From Actinomycetota bacterium (GTDB lineage Bacteria; Actinomycetota; Thermoleophilia; Gaiellales; Gaiellaceae): a stretch of DNA of 5,192 bases. A model generated the notes under the pieces. It saw only the letters and a list, made by a program, of their open reading frames with translations. It searched no databases and was not told where the DNA came from. Shown here in pieces: positions 4,978 through 5,192 of the stretch (positions are counted from its first letter, which is position 1; each line of letters begins with the position of its first letter). Where the stretch lies: the NCBI GenBank assembly GCA_013821525.1, contig JACDGR010000094.1:1-5192 (forward strand), read 5' to 3'. The position numbers and the translations under genes are program-made.

Positions 4978-5192
4978 TCAGCCGTGCGCGACGAATACCA
5001 AGCCTGCGATCCCGAGCACGTACAGGCCGAGGATGGCGATCGAGTCGGGGCCGAGCCGAGCCCACTGACGGCGCGGGCGGAACACGAGGCCCGCCATATA
5101 GACGACCGTCAGGAGAATCCCGAGCGCGGTCAGGTAGACGTCTGAGTTGTGCGCCTGGGGCAGAACAGCAGCGCCCGAGATCACGGTCGCCG
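4978..5192 (-). CDS. C-terminal part of a multi-pass membrane protein, possibly a cation antiporter (5'-truncated)
   Basis: The minus-strand frame ending at TGA 4980-4978 stays open to the window edge, so at least 71 codons are visible and the N-terminus is missing. A GTG at 5184 would give a 68-residue protein, but the open frame beyond it makes truncation more likely. Two hydrophobic helices are clear: YLTALGILLTVVYMAGLVF, then SIAILGLYVLGIAGLVFV at the very end. A short basic loop with FRPRRQWARLGPD joins them. The last two helices with a basic joining loop recall the C-terminus of sodium/calcium antiporter (CaCA) homologues. That resemblance is from memory and the defining alpha-repeat motifs lie outside the window. 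The sigma factor start lies 17 nt beyond the stop, so the genes are probably co-transcribed. Confidence 0.65.
   Translation of the reverse strand, partial: ATVISGAAVLPQAHNSDVYLTALGILLTVVYMAGLVFRPRRQWARLGPDSIAILGLYVLGIAGLVFVAHG

Noticed and set aside
4961..5065. Longer 216-residue version of the sigma factor starting at 5065
   Set aside because: It would overlap the upstream gene by about 90 nt and add an Arg-rich tail not seen in ECF sigma factors; GTG 4960 gives the normal length.

Overview
The window looks like ordinary chromosome from a high-GC actinobacterium. The evidence is G/C-rich third codon positions, a CsoR repressor with the N-terminal tail typical of Streptomyces-like CsoR proteins, a SigK-like ECF sigma factor, and a tRNA-Ala whose gene does not encode CCA. 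A deep-branching actinobacterial lineage (for example Thermoleophilia) is a guess from general character and is not proven by anything here.

Left part (1-3013, plus strand). The window opens inside the last 49 codons of an unidentified gene with a His/Gly-rich stretch. A two-part hairpin spans that gene's stop codon. A compact copper-efflux operon follows. Its promoter has TTGTCT and TATAAT boxes with a 17-bp spacer, and a CsoR-type palindrome (239-255) covers the spacer end and half of the -10 box. The genes are copZ (copper chaperone), copA (Cu+-exporting P1B-type ATPase) and csoR (copper-sensing repressor). copZ and copA are 5 nt apart; copA and csoR overlap by 4 nt. The circuit reads as self-limiting: CsoR blocks the promoter, cytosolic Cu(I) releases CsoR, CopZ passes copper to CopA, CopA exports it, and newly made CsoR restores repression.

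Middle (3014-3409). This stretch is non-coding apart from a tRNA-Ala(UGC) gene on the minus strand. An 11-bp GC-rich hairpin with a T-rich tail closes the copper operon on the plus strand. A smaller hairpin with a U-run lies downstream of the tRNA on the minus strand. A third strong hairpin lies between the tRNA and the minus-strand gene cluster and probably terminates that cluster. I see no gene in 3014-3170, only a short 8-bp tandem duplication.

Right part (3410-5192, minus strand). Four tightly packed genes run leftward. They are the C-terminal end of a multi-pass membrane protein (possibly a cation antiporter, cut by the window edge), an ECF sigma factor resembling the SigK group, a rhomboid-family intramembrane serine protease with its catalytic Ser and His intact, and a small charged helical protein of unknown function. 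No anti-sigma factor gene is next to the sigma gene; the rhomboid protease occupies that place 3 nt downstream. This is the least routine arrangement in the window. A role in regulated proteolysis is conceivable but is inference only. I found no clear novel system, CRISPR array, insertion sequence or phage gene.
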